This document shows, one piece after another, positions 1-9,205 of a stretch of 31,568 nucleotides of DNA (position 1 is the first letter of the stretch; each line of letters opens with the position of its first letter). The notes beneath the pieces are model-generated. The model did no database searches and was not told the origin of the DNA. It saw only the letters and a program-made list of their open reading frames with translations. Source of the DNA: CAYQPF01 sp964419225 (GTDB taxonomy: Bacteria; Cloacimonadota; Cloacimonadia; Cloacimonadales; CAYQPF01); NCBI GenBank assembly GCA_964419225.1, contig CAYQPF010000045.1, positions 1 through 31,568 of the forward strand, in the 5' to 3' direction. A program made the position numbers and the translations under genes.

Positions 1-2576
1 TGCTGCATTTCCAAGGTTTTCGTCTTATCAAACATATCAGGATCAACAAAAATCACATCTGATATATTCTTAATTATTCCATTACCCATACTTTTTCGTG
101 TAAATAAAAGAGTATTTTCCGGCTTAACTGCTGATTCATCTATGACTATTTCTTCGTTATCTATCGTCAGAGGTCTGATTTGCAGGATGTAGAAAGTGGG
201 AAACAAGTTCTTTGCTTTATCAGTTGAAAGGTTAACCGCAAATTCCATTTCAATTGGAACACCCATTGCAATCTCCCCTATCTGCAAAATCTCATCCAGA
301 ATCTTTGCCAAAGGAAAGAAATTATATTTTAGAATATTCGCAAAAGTTATAACTTTTAAACCTGCACAACAAAAGCCATCCACTAGTTGCTGATTTTCAT
401 AATCCCAGATTGAAATAATCTGCTTAAGCGTGCCATGATTTTCTGCTAACTTGATATTCAGTTTGACAATAGTCGCTTCTTCTCCGGCAAGAAGGTCGAT
501 ATCATTCTTTTTTAGATCTATAGCAAAGAACTTTTTTTGAGAATTGGAAACAAGCTCTTCTGGTGATATAATTTCCAATTTTGGATATTTGGGACAGAAA
601 CGGTAAGTCTTTTCTCCTTCAACCACTGCCTTACCCAAACCAAGTGCAATAGTGGCTACTCCGTCTTTATGCTCCAAATATGAAGTAGGATAGAAATTAT
701 ACGATTGAGCTACACCCGAAATATGAGGATAATAATAATCATCAAACTTCGTACCAACAACTTCCTGGATAATGACTGCCATTTTCTCCTCATCCTGCTT
801 ATAATTAATACTCTCGATATAGCTCCTGGCATCTTTGAGATATACAGAGGCAAAAACAAGCTTTATCGCATCAGTAAGCTGCTTATTTCTAACTGCCGAA
901 TCCTCATGATTGTTGGGAAGCATAATGGTTTGATAAACACCGGCAAAGGGTTGTGCCTGTGAATCCTCAAGCAATCCTGATGAACGCACTGCCAAAGGAA
1001 AGGTCACCTTATCCACAAATATGTTGAGTTTTTCTAGTAAATCTTCTGACAATGCTCCCTTCACAAAAATTTCACTTATCTCCTGATCGTTTTTATTTTC
1101 AATTTGCTTTCGAATATCATTTGCTTCTACAAAGTGATCAAATTCATGTGTCCCAATTATTGCCGTACTCGGCAATACAATTTTTACATCTGAGAAAGTC
1201 TTATCGTAATTCATCGCCACTAATAAAGCATTCAAAAAAGCCAAACCTCTTCCCTTTCCCCCAAGTGAGCCTTCTCTTAGTCTTAGTACATGATCAGTAT
1301 CCAACAGGCATGAAGGATCAAAATTAATGATCTTACCTCTCGTTCTGACTATTCTTACTTCCTTAAAAACATTGAGCAAGAAATTCCTGATTTGATCAAG
1401 AGTTTTAAAGTCCTCCACCTTCATGGACCGGATTCTGCTCGCTATTTGAATTTCTCCATGTGCTACCAGCCATCCAGAAAAATGATTTCTTACACTATGA
1501 TAAAGAATTGTTTCATCAGACATTTCATTTAACTGCACTTCAAAATCGTTTAAGTTTGAAGCACGACCAATTTCATTACCAAATTTATCCCTAAAAATAA
1601 AGTCACCAAATCCAAGTTTGTTTACAATAAACTGTTTCAACTCTGATAGTAAATGAGGTGAATTTTTATCCAGAAAATCCACCCGGAGCTCTCTTGCTTT
1701 AAAATAGTTATCTGTTTCTGCCGACTGCAGAAGAATTGGAATTTCTATCTTATCTTCTTTCAATTTCCGTGCTAATTCTATCCCAGCCTGTGAATCTAAT
1801 CTTCCTTCTTTCATATACTTCACATCCGAAATTACACAAATCAAATACTCCCGGTATAATGCGTAATACTTCAAGGCATCCTCATAATTATGTACCAGGA
1901 TTACCTTGGGTCTGGCTCGCATCCGAAGTCTTTTGTTGATATCACTCAGCTCCTGAGAGATAAGTAACTGTGTTTGCTTCATGATCTCTTCATATAGCAA
2001 AGGCAGAAACATGGAATAATAATTGATTGAATCTTCTACCAGTAAAATCACTCTCACCATACCATTTTGCGTATCATACTCAATATTTCTTTTGTCTTCG
2101 ACACTACCTATCATTGCCAAAAATAATTTTGCATCACCATTCCAGAGAAATATTTCATCAATATATTTAACTTTTTCGGGATTTTTGAGAACAATCCCTA
2201 CATCAGCCTGATTGTTTAACAGCAATTGTATGGGAATGTCCGGTCTTTTCTCTTTGATCTGTTTACTCAGCTTATAAGGTATAGTTTCCCCAGTACGTAA
2301 CATTGTAATAACCAAGTCAAAATGCTTTTTATCCAGTTCATTTAAGGCTTCCTCCATTGTAGGAACACTCGTAATCCTGGGTGCAGTCGAAAGATTCAAC
2401 TGACGATATTCACCATAAATCTGCTCTGAGAGACGGCCATCCTGTTCAAAAATAAAAGCATCATAAAAACTGGATATCAGGAGAATCTCCTTAACTCTGT
2501 TGTACATTAAATTATGAAAATTGTCTTCTCCAAATTTAAGTTTATTATAATAAAAATTTATTTCTTTCAGATCCAT
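1..2576 (-). CDS. Receiver-domain / PEP synthase-like (PPDK_N) protein, 3' end beyond window
   Basis: The frame is open from the ATG at 2576 (AGGAGA about 8 nt upstream) to the left edge, giving 858 residues with no stop. Residues about 15-150 look like a degenerate receiver without the acidic pair. Residues about 175-330 form a better receiver: VEDS (E181, D182), ISDV (D251 as likely phosphoacceptor) and DFLDK (K304), with an insertion of some 25 residues between the acidic pair and D251. Residues about 430-805 match the ATP-grasp PEP/pyruvate-binding domain of PEP synthase and pyruvate phosphate dikinase: GGKGRG near 437, RSSGLLEDS near 525, AFAGVYQT near 545, and ILQIRPL near 800 where that domain usually closes. 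The phosphohistidine and PEP-binding domains needed for PEP synthesis, if present, lie outside the window. The architecture suggests a signal-controlled ATP-grasp enzyme or regulator. Assignment to the PPDK_N family is firm; the reaction catalysed is not established. Confidence 0.85.
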   Translation of the reverse strand, partial: MDLKEINFYYNKLKFGEDNFHNLMYNRVKEILLISSFYDAFIFEQDGRLSEQIYGEYRQLNLSTAPRITSVPTMEEALNELDKKHFDLVITMLRTGETIPYKLSKQIKEKRPDIPIQLLLNNQADVGIVLKNPEKVKYIDEIFLWNGDAKLFLAMIGSVEDKRNIEYDTQNGMVRVILLVEDSINYYSMFLPLLYEEIMKQTQLLISQELSDINKRLRMRARPKVILVHNYEDALKYYALYREYLICVISDVKYMKEGRLDSQAGIELARKLKEDKIEIPILLQSAETDNYFKARELRVDFLDKNSPHLLSELKQFIVNKLGFGDFIFRDKFGNEIGRASNLNDFEVQLNEMSDETILYHSVRNHFSGWLVAHGEIQIASRIRSMKVEDFKTLDQIRNFLLNVFKEVRIVRTRGKIINFDPSCLLDTDHVLRLREGSLGGKGRGLAFLNALLVAMNYDKTFSDVKIVLPSTAIIGTHEFDHFVEANDIRKQIENKNDQEISEIFVKGALSEDLLEKLNIFVDKVTFPLAVRSSGLLEDSQAQPFAGVYQTIMLPNNHEDSAVRNKQLTDAIKLVFASVYLKDARSYIESINYKQDEEKMAVIIQEVVGTKFDDYYYPHISGVAQSYNFYPTSYLEHKDGVATIALGLGKAVVEGEKTYRFCPKYPKLEIISPEELVSNSQKKFFAIDLKKNDIDLLAGEEATIVKLNIKLAENHGTLKQIISIWDYENQQLVDGFCCAGLKVITFANILKYNFFPLAKILDEILQIGEIAMGVPIEMEFAVNLSTDKAKNLFPTFYILQIRPLTIDNEEIVIDESAVKPENTLLFTRKSMGNGIIKNISDVIFVDPDMFDKTKTLEMQ

Positions 2577-2594
2577 CTGCTCTCCTGATTACAT

Positions 2595-2619
2595 AAAAAA
2601 AAGCCCGACATGCGGGCTT
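2595..2619 (-). terminator. Rho-independent terminator after the receiver gene
   Basis: AAGCCCG (2601-2607) pairs with CGGGCTT (2613-2619) around a 5-nt loop. On the minus strand the stem is followed by a T run (plus-strand A run from 2595). It lies 7 nt past the stop of the receiver gene and 19 nt before the ATG of the next minus-strand gene, so it would end the block-1 operon or act as a partial block before the PPDK_N gene. Confidence 0.85.
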
Positions 2620-2625
2620 GGTTTA

Positions 2626-3261
2626 TTATTTCTTATTAAGTCTCTCGTTTCGTATTTCCAGTATTTGAGGTAATACATGCTTATCATAACATTCAGGACA
2701 AATACTATGACTAAATTCGGCTTCTGAATGAGATGATATATACATTTCAATCTCCTGCCAGTAATTGTTATCTGATCGGATCTTTTTACAGTACGAACAG
2801 ATTGGTAATAAGCCTTGTAAGGTTTGCACCTGTATCAAAGCCTGTTCAAGCTGCTGACGCTGTTTCTCCAGCTTTAAGGCTGACTTCACTCTGGCTATCA
2901 GTTCTATTTCATTTACCGGTTTACCAATAAAATCCATAGCCCCATTTTCAAAACTCAGCTTCAATGATTCGGAACCATGCATTGTCGCAGCAGTTATCAT
3001 TATGATCGGTATATGCTGCCATATCTTGGAAGATTTGATTGTCTTACAGAGCTCGTAACCATTCATTCTAGGCATCATGATATCAGAAAGAACAAGATCA
3101 GGAATTTCTTTATTCATTCCGTGCAGAAGTTCTTCAGCGGAATAAAAACAAAACAGATTTTCAAATCCGGCTTCCCGGAGGAGAGCTTCAATTAGTAGAA
3201 CATTATATTTATCATTATCCACAATAAATATTTTCATTTCTAGTAATTCAGAATTTTTCAT
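2626..3261 (-). CDS. Response regulator with C-terminal four-cysteine (zinc-finger-like) module
   Basis: A 211-residue cytoplasmic protein. Residues 9-130 are a complete receiver: acidic pair D15/D17, phosphoacceptor D60 in SDIMMP, T90, and K114 in GKP. A short helical linker (about 130-150) leads to a module with C155-x2-C158-KKIR, W168, and FSH-x2-C188-x2-C191. The same tail ends many PAS and receiver proteins of anaerobic bacteria and is probably metal-binding, but its function is unknown. There is no DNA-binding or output enzyme domain. The frame is open 12 codons further upstream into the preceding protease gene. I chose the ATG at 3261 because it lies 1 nt past that gene's stop and follows AGGTA. 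It is the last gene before the terminator. No histidine kinase is adjacent. Confidence 0.88.
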   Translation of the reverse strand: MKNSELLEMKIFIVDNDKYNVLLIEALLREAGFENLFCFYSAEELLHGMNKEIPDLVLSDIMMPRMNGYELCKTIKSSKIWQHIPIIMITAATMHGSESLKLSFENGAMDFIGKPVNEIELIARVKSALKLEKQRQQLEQALIQVQTLQGLLPICSYCKKIRSDNNYWQEIEMYISSHSEAEFSHSICPECYDKHVLPQILEIRNERLNKK

Positions 3262-3262
3262 A

Positions 3263-4870
3263 TTACCTGCTTTTTTTAGTATTATTCTCTGTGGCATACT
3301 TAAATAAATCTGCCAATGTCTTATTCTTGTCGAAAAGCTTAAGTGTATTTGTTAACTGGGTGTCCATATAAATTCCAGCTTTATATCCTTCAATATCACC
3401 ATATTTTTTAGTCATCAATTCGCTCAGTAAATTATATTTGATAAAAGATTCCGAGCTGTCAAGATCAGCTTTAGTATAGCTAACACCCTGCTCTTTGGCA
3501 TAACTCATAAACTCATTGATCAAACTATTTGTGACTTTAAAATTACGCGTAATTTCATCCTCATGTTTAACCATATAATCAACAGTGAATGTAAAGAAAG
3601 CATTTTTCCTTCTCAAATCCATTTCCAGATTGGTCATTTTGGATTGTTCAATTTCATAATCTGGAGTTACACCACCACCACCATAAACATTTCTGCCATT
3701 TTGGGTATGATACACTTCTTTTTTTGCATCCGCTTCAAGTTTTTCTCTTTCTTGCTTTGTTACTTCTTTTCCACGCAGTAACTTGTCATTTAATTCTTTG
3801 TGAATACAACGACCTGATTTGATATAGTAGTGAGAAGTAGTAATCTTTATTCCATATCCGTCTGATAAAGGCATAAGCTGCTGAACAGAACCTTTACCGA
3901 AAGAAGTCTTTCCGACAACAAGAGCCTTATCCCAATCTTGTAATGATCCTGCAAAAATCTCAGCAGCACTGGCACTGGCTTCATTGACCATTACTACCAC
4001 CGGATATCCCGATCGAATATGATCGTATTGAGTATAATATTCAGTATTTGACGCAGGAGAATTACCTCTTGTAAAAACTACAAGCTTTCCCTTCCCGATA
4101 AATTCGTTCACCGTATCAATAGCTTCAGTTAAAAGTCCGCCAGGATTAAAACGCAAATCAATAACCAAACCCGATATACCGCTGGCTTCCAACTTGTTTA
4201 ATTCTTCCCTGAGTTCCTTGGTTGTACTGGCACTGAATTGTCTTATCCTGATATACCCAACTCCATTGTCTAATTTGAAAGCATAAGGGATACTCTTAAT
4301 TTTAATTATATCTCTGATAATATCAAAATCAAGATCCTTTTTGGCTCCTGGTCTCTGTATAGTAATCATCACATGCGTACCTTTGTCACCACGCATTTTT
4401 TTGATTACATCTTCTGTAGGCATTGCCACAACATTAACGCCATCAACTTTAACGATCTTGTCCCCGGCTTGAATCCCCATTTTATAAGCAGGTGTCCCTT
4501 CCATTGGAGAAACAACTACAATATAATCACCTTGCTTATCAATAGTTATACCGAGCCCACCAAACTCACCTTTTGTCGATGTGTTGAAATCAGTAAGTTC
4601 TGAAGGTTTAAAAAAATCTGTGTGAGGATCAAGATTGGACAACATCCCTTCTATTGCACCATACATTAATGTATCGGTACTGACTTCGGTATAATAATTA
4701 GCTTTAATTTTAGCAAGAACTTCCTGAAACAAGCGAAGACTTTTGTAAGCTGAAGAAGAATCATTTGTCACTGCATTAATATTGGCAATATTGAACACTA
4801 AAATTGCCATTATTAACCAGACAAAACCGGCAACAGAAAGAATTATTCTGTTTGTTTTACTAATTTTCAT
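3263..4870 (-). CDS. ctpA: S41-family C-terminal processing protease (CtpA/Prc type)
   Basis: A 535-residue secreted or membrane-anchored serine protease that removes C-terminal peptides from envelope proteins. An N-terminal hydrophobic segment (about 8-30) acts as signal or anchor. A PDZ domain follows (about 100-180, with FGGLGI and the MGIQAGDKIVKVDG loop). The peptidase core contains NEASASAAEI with S301 and GKTSFGKG with K326; this Ser-Lys pair is 25 residues apart, as in Escherichia coli Prc. An ATG 9 nt upstream (4879) is in frame, but AAGGA abuts it and is ideally spaced (8 nt) for the ATG at 4870, so 4870 is used. It overlaps the end of tmk by 11 nt. Its own stop lies 1 nt before the receiver gene, so the two are probably translated from one message. 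Confidence 0.93.
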   Translation of the reverse strand: MKISKTNRIILSVAGFVWLIMAILVFNIANINAVTNDSSSAYKSLRLFQEVLAKIKANYYTEVSTDTLMYGAIEGMLSNLDPHTDFFKPSELTDFNTSTKGEFGGLGITIDKQGDYIVVVSPMEGTPAYKMGIQAGDKIVKVDGVNVVAMPTEDVIKKMRGDKGTHVMITIQRPGAKKDLDFDIIRDIIKIKSIPYAFKLDNGVGYIRIRQFSASTTKELREELNKLEASGISGLVIDLRFNPGGLLTEAIDTVNEFIGKGKLVVFTRGNSPASNTEYYTQYDHIRSGYPVVVMVNEASASAAEIFAGSLQDWDKALVVGKTSFGKGSVQQLMPLSDGYGIKITTSHYYIKSGRCIHKELNDKLLRGKEVTKQEREKLEADAKKEVYHTQNGRNVYGGGGVTPDYEIEQSKMTNLEMDLRRKNAFFTFTVDYMVKHEDEITRNFKVTNSLINEFMSYAKEQGVSYTKADLDSSESFIKYNLLSELMTKKYGDIEGYKAGIYMDTQLTNTLKLFDKNKTLADLFKYATENNTKKSR

Positions 4871-5498
4871 AAACACCATCCTTAAGCATTTCCTTAATTT
4901 TTTTCACAATTAATTCCTCTATCTCTTCAAATCCTAACTTTCCATCAATTATATAATAACGATGTTTTTCTTCGTTGGCAATTCGAAGAAAACCATCTCT
5001 CACTTTTCGATGAAATGATTCTGATTCAAGCTCTATTCTGTCCAGCTTTTTTTCTTTGATTCTTTCCTGACTAATCTCCACAGGGATATCAAGTAATACA
5101 GTGAGATCTGGTTCCAGCCCATATGTAGCATATTTTCTGATAATATTAATAATCTGCAAATCTATGTCTCTCGCCGCTCCCTGATATGCTATCGTAGAAT
5201 CATAATAACGATCTGAAATAACAATTTTACCCTCTTCCAAAGCCGGTAAAATCCACTCCCCTGTGTGCTGGCTTCTGCTTGCCATATACAATAACATTTC
5301 AGTCTCCGGTAACATGCTGACATTTTCCACCTTAAGCAGAATATCCCGAATCTGTTCCGATATTGCTGGCCCCCCAGGTTCTCTCGTCAAGAGTACAGGA
5401 TAATTATGCTTCTGCAGATATTCATACAAACGCTTTGCCTGCGTGGATTTGCCACAACCTTCAATTCCTTCAAAAGTTATAAATATTCCCTTTTTCAT
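4860..5498 (-). CDS. tmk: Thymidylate kinase
   Basis: Phosphorylates dTMP to dTDP in the cytoplasm for DNA synthesis. The 212-residue length is normal for the family. Visible motifs are the P-loop GIEGCGKST near residue 10, the LTREPGGP segment near 40, the DRYYDSTIAYQG loop near 95, and an arginine-rich lid near 150. A TTG one codon upstream is also in frame. The ATG at 5498 is preferred because it shares a base with the nadB stop (TGATG), the usual arrangement for coupled translation. It overlaps the start of ctpA downstream. Confidence 0.97.
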   Translation of the reverse strand: MKKGIFITFEGIEGCGKSTQAKRLYEYLQKHNYPVLLTREPGGPAISEQIRDILLKVENVSMLPETEMLLYMASRSQHTGEWILPALEEGKIVISDRYYDSTIAYQGAARDIDLQIINIIRKYATYGLEPDLTVLLDIPVEISQERIKEKKLDRIELESESFHRKVRDGFLRIANEEKHRYYIIDGKLGFEEIEELIVKKIKEMLKDGVYEN

Positions 5499-7096
5499 CA
5501 AATTATGGTATCCTTTTTGTAGTTTTGATCATCTCTGTCCGGGAAATCAGTCAAAAAATGCAATCCCCGGCTTTCCTTTCTCAACAAACATGATTTTATG
5601 ATCATACTGGCTACTATAGCCATATTTCTTGTCTCTATTACTTCCTTTTTCACATTGTTATGCTCATAAAAATCGTTAATTTCCCTTAAAATAACTTCTA
5701 TCCGGGAAAGAGCATATTTCAATAACCTGCGGGATCGGGAAATTCCCACATAACCCTGCATGATCATTTTGATATTCTCCTTATTATGTGATATCACAAC
5801 CCAGTCATTCTCATTGAATTTACCAACATCTTTCCATTCAGGAATTGGCGGAAAATCTACTTCTTCCCTGTTCGATTCATGATTTCCTGCTCTATAAGCA
5901 ATAACTAAAGCTTCCAAAAGCGAATTGGAAGCAAGCCGGTTTGCCCCGTGTAATCCCGTACATCCTACTTCTCCTGCCGCAAATAAGTTCTGAATGTCAG
6001 TCAACCCATCTACTGTGGTCAAAATACCTCCACAGAAATAATGTGCTGCAGGTGCTACGGGAATGGGTTGCCTGGTAAAATCTATCCCATATTTGGCACA
6101 TTTCTTATCTATATACGGAAAATGTGCTTTCAACTTCTCCCGATCTACCTTTGTCGCATCAAGCCAAACAAATTTCTCATTCCGCTTCTTTAACTCAAAA
6201 TCTATTGCTCTCGAAACTATATCCCTCGGTGCTAAACTTCCCAAGGGATGATACGTCTTTAAAAAATCACTTCCATCCTGAAGTCTCAATACAGCTCCTT
6301 CACCTCTTAAAGCTTCACTAATTAAAAAAGTGCTGCCATCCGGTGAATAAAACGCTGTTGGATGAAATTGGATAAACTCCATATTCGCCAGCCTCGCCCC
6401 GGCTAGCTTAGCCATCGCTAAACCATCTCCTGTTGCAACATCAGGATTTGTATTATGTGTATAAACCTGACTCGACCCACCCGTCGCAAGCATCGTCTTC
6501 CTGGCTCGGAAAGTCTTCACTATTCCCGTTCCAACTTCAATTACATAAGCTCCCCAACACGTAATTCTCGGAATAAAACCGTCTGTCTGTAATATGTGAT
6601 GTTGAGTAATCAAATCTACTGCTATATGATTTTCATAAATATCTATCTGCGGATTATTCCGACAGGTTCTAATCAGTGCCTGCATGATCATATGCCCCGT
6701 AGAATCGGCTGCATATGCAACTCGTTGCTGTGAATGCCCGCCCTCTCTCGTCAAAGACAAATTCTCCAGCGACAAATCTATTGTATCATCCTTCGCTGTA
6801 AATTCTGTACCAAGGTCAATCAGATATTGGATCAATTTTGGTCCATCCTGGACAAAAGTCCGGATCACTGGTATTTTTCCTAATTCAGCACCTGCAATAT
6901 AAGTGTCATGAATATGCTTATCGAAAGTATCGTGCTGATCAAGTACTGCCGCAATCCCACCCTGTGCATACTCTGTATTGCAATCATCTATTTCTTTCTT
7001 TGTGACTAAGGCTACCCGGCCAAGTTTAGACACTTCTAATGCATATACAAGTCCTGCTATGCCACTGCCGATAACCAAAAAGTCATATTCCAACAT
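5498..7096 (-). CDS. nadB: L-aspartate oxidase
   Basis: An FAD enzyme oxidising L-aspartate to iminoaspartate, the first step of de novo NAD synthesis. It is 532 residues, the usual length. The N-terminus has the dinucleotide fold GSGIAGL (about 10-16) followed by the NTEYAQGGIAAVL flavin loop. FIQFHPT, SEALRGEGAVL, APRDIVSRAI and GGILTTVDG occur in the order expected for the succinate dehydrogenase/aspartate oxidase family. The NTEYAQGGI form favours aspartate oxidase over fumarate reductase. A C-terminal helical domain follows. AGGAGA lies 5 nt before the ATG and overlaps the rimI stop. nadA and nadC, its usual partners, are not in the window. Confidence 0.96.
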   Translation of the reverse strand: MLEYDFLVIGSGIAGLVYALEVSKLGRVALVTKKEIDDCNTEYAQGGIAAVLDQHDTFDKHIHDTYIAGAELGKIPVIRTFVQDGPKLIQYLIDLGTEFTAKDDTIDLSLENLSLTREGGHSQQRVAYAADSTGHMIMQALIRTCRNNPQIDIYENHIAVDLITQHHILQTDGFIPRITCWGAYVIEVGTGIVKTFRARKTMLATGGSSQVYTHNTNPDVATGDGLAMAKLAGARLANMEFIQFHPTAFYSPDGSTFLISEALRGEGAVLRLQDGSDFLKTYHPLGSLAPRDIVSRAIDFELKKRNEKFVWLDATKVDREKLKAHFPYIDKKCAKYGIDFTRQPIPVAPAAHYFCGGILTTVDGLTDIQNLFAAGEVGCTGLHGANRLASNSLLEALVIAYRAGNHESNREEVDFPPIPEWKDVGKFNENDWVVISHNKENIKMIMQGYVGISRSRRLLKYALSRIEVILREINDFYEHNNVKKEVIETRNMAIVASMIIKSCLLRKESRGLHFLTDFPDRDDQNYKKDTII

Positions 7097-7104
7097 ATCT
7101 TCTC

Positions 7105-7545
7105 CTAAACAAAAAGACCCATCAAATAAGCATCTTCAACAGGATTGTCATAATAATTTTTCCGAACCGATAAATATTTGTATCCCATGGATTCATATAA
7201 TTTAATTGCAGAAACATTACTCATTCTCACTTCCAAAAAGAAATTCCTGGCTCCGGTTTGTATCTTTTCTGTCATAATACTTGATAAAAGGTACTTGCCT
7301 AAACCCTTTCCCTGATATTCTTTCCTGATCCCTATATTTGTGATCATACATTCATCCAAAACTATCCAGGCACATAAATACCCTATTATTTGATCTTCGG
7401 GATCTGTCAAAACATATGCCTCATGCTGATTAATCTCCATTACATACATATCTTCTGTCCAGGCATCAGAGCCAAATAGTTCAAACTCCAGCTCAAGAAT
7501 CTTCGGCATATCTGCCAGAACCATTTCTCTGATCTTTAACTGCAT
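7105..7545 (-). CDS. rimI: Ribosomal protein S18 alanine N-acetyltransferase
   Basis: A GNAT acetyltransferase of 146 residues, typical for RimI, which acetylates the N-terminal alanine of ribosomal protein S18. The acetyl-CoA loop is RKEYQGKGLGKYLL (about 74-87). The conserved NVSAIKLYESMGY signature is followed by RKNYY, and the glutamate of LEVR and the final tyrosines match RimI catalytic positions. The ATG shares a base with the stop of the upstream transglycosylase (TAATG), indicating translational coupling. A relaxed-specificity GNAT of the same subfamily is possible, but the C-terminal signature is a good RimI match. Confidence 0.88.
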   Translation of the reverse strand: MQLKIREMVLADMPKILELEFELFGSDAWTEDMYVMEINQHEAYVLTDPEDQIIGYLCAWIVLDECMITNIGIRKEYQGKGLGKYLLSSIMTEKIQTGARNFFLEVRMSNVSAIKLYESMGYKYLSVRKNYYDNPVEDAYLMGLFV

Positions 7546-9188
7546 TAATAAACCAATTTCTGCCCGGGTGATAAAATCACATTCTTCTGATGATTTTTCA
7601 TACTAACCTTCAAATTATTCTGAGAAATGATGTGATCCTGTGTCACATTTAGCTTTTTAGCTATTTTGTAAATACTATCTCCTTTAAGTACAACATAGTA
7701 TTTTGATTTGGGAGTTTCCTTTTTTACAACAACAGTATCCTGTGCTGCAGGAGTAGTTGTCGAATCCGGCGTTGATGTTGAATTAGTGTAGATCATATTA
7801 TAAACTTTAAGTCTCTGACCCTTTCTAACCTTAGTCCTCTTTAAACCATTCAATGACTTCAGCTCCGCCACTGTCATATTATATTTTTCTGCAATGGAAA
7901 AGATAGATTCACCTTTCTTTACAGTATGCCGAACAATAATGTTCTTGGATTCCTGTTTCTTCTGTTGGAATTTCCTCTCTACCTCTGCCAGTCTCATGGT
8001 ATCTTTTACAGCTGTCGCAGGTACATATATTTCATATTCACCTGGAGGCAGGATAACATTATTTATCAGCGAATACCTTCCTACCTTATGCTTATATATC
8101 TTGATCCAGGGATTATGCTCCCATATTTTACTGATTACCGTCCCTTGGGCATTTGCCCAGTCATCTATTTTATAAAAACCATTTAATACAAGCTTCTCAC
8201 TTCTCACTGTATCAAAAAAGAATGGTTCACGAGGGAACTTCTGCCCAAAAATCTTTTCTTCATTCTCAAAGATCATCTTTATAGCCAAAGCTCGCCAGAT
8301 GTACGAATTCGTTTCATCCACACGCATTATCAAATCAAAGAAATTCTTCCCGCCCTGATCCCGTGCTGCTTTTATTATACTGCCACTCCCGGCATTATAT
8401 GAGGCCATCACCAATAACCAGTCCTCTATGCCCTGACTCTTTAAATAACTATTACTCTTATTCAGGTAATCCACTGCTGCATAGGTGGACTTGATTAAAT
8501 GCCTTCTCTCATCAATGTACGAATTCAATGTCAATCTGTGAATCTTGGCTGTAGCTGGCATGAATTGCCAGATCCCTGCAGCTCCCACACTTGAATATGC
8601 CATATAATTCAAATAACTCTCTGCTACTGCCAAATACTTAATATCCAACGGAATATCGGTTTTACTGAAAACTGTATCAAATATGGGAAAATATATTGTA
8701 CTACGCGGAATATACTTGTATGCATATTTCAATTCTGTTCTGAAAATCTCAGAAAACTTCGCATATACCCTGTCATTCTTTAAATTGAACATTTGCCCCG
8801 CAAACTCTATTGAATCCGGAATCTGAAATGACGGGTTTGCCATCAATCGCTGATTCGACAACTGAAGTTCATAATCCAAAGAATCAATTACTATCGTCAT
8901 ATTATCTATAACAGATAAAAGAGAATCTATTTGCTGTGCCTGATACTTTACCAAATAACGTAATGAATCAAGCTGAATAGGAGCAAAATTGTTTTCCTCC
9001 AAAGTATCAATTTCTGTCTTATTCACGACAGCTTCTTTGACTTCTTCTTTTTCCACAAAAGATTGCTGTACTGCAACAGAATCCTGCTTATCCTTTACTA
9101 ATAAATTTGGTAACTTTGCATAATTCAGCTGGCAACTTGTTAATAATAGCATTGCCGGAAACGTTAATAAAATTGTTTTTATTTTCAT
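7545..9188 (-). CDS. mltD: Membrane-bound lytic murein transglycosylase, MltD-like lipoprotein with two LysM
   Basis: Cleaves the MurNAc-GlcNAc bond in peptidoglycan. It has 547 residues: a lipoprotein signal with lipobox LLTSC (C19), a low-complexity and coiled segment to about 140, and an SLT domain at about 160-300. Catalytic E190 sits in AVAESYLN, followed by SSVGAAGIWQFMPATA and ASYNAGSG. Two LysM modules close the protein (about 425-470 and 500-547), each starting with a (K)KGESI or LKGDSIYKIA pattern for glycan binding. The order SLT then LysM is that of MltD. AGAGGAA precedes the ATG. It follows the epimerase-like gene by 17 nt and couples into rimI. Confidence 0.93.
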   Translation of the reverse strand: MKIKTILLTFPAMLLLTSCQLNYAKLPNLLVKDKQDSVAVQQSFVEKEEVKEAVVNKTEIDTLEENNFAPIQLDSLRYLVKYQAQQIDSLLSVIDNMTIVIDSLDYELQLSNQRLMANPSFQIPDSIEFAGQMFNLKNDRVYAKFSEIFRTELKYAYKYIPRSTIYFPIFDTVFSKTDIPLDIKYLAVAESYLNYMAYSSVGAAGIWQFMPATAKIHRLTLNSYIDERRHLIKSTYAAVDYLNKSNSYLKSQGIEDWLLVMASYNAGSGSIIKAARDQGGKNFFDLIMRVDETNSYIWRALAIKMIFENEEKIFGQKFPREPFFFDTVRSEKLVLNGFYKIDDWANAQGTVISKIWEHNPWIKIYKHKVGRYSLINNVILPPGEYEIYVPATAVKDTMRLAEVERKFQQKKQESKNIIVRHTVKKGESIFSIAEKYNMTVAELKSLNGLKRTKVRKGQRLKVYNMIYTNSTSTPDSTTTPAAQDTVVVKKETPKSKYYVVLKGDSIYKIAKKLNVTQDHIISQNNLKVSMKNHQKNVILSPGQKLVY

Positions 9189-9205
9189 TCTATTCCTCTA
9201 AAAAT

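Noticed and set aside
3262..3297. Upstream in-frame start of the receiver gene inside the protease gene
   Set aside because: It adds 12 residues that match no receiver and overlaps the protease; the ATG at 3261 sits right after the protease stop with a ribosome site.
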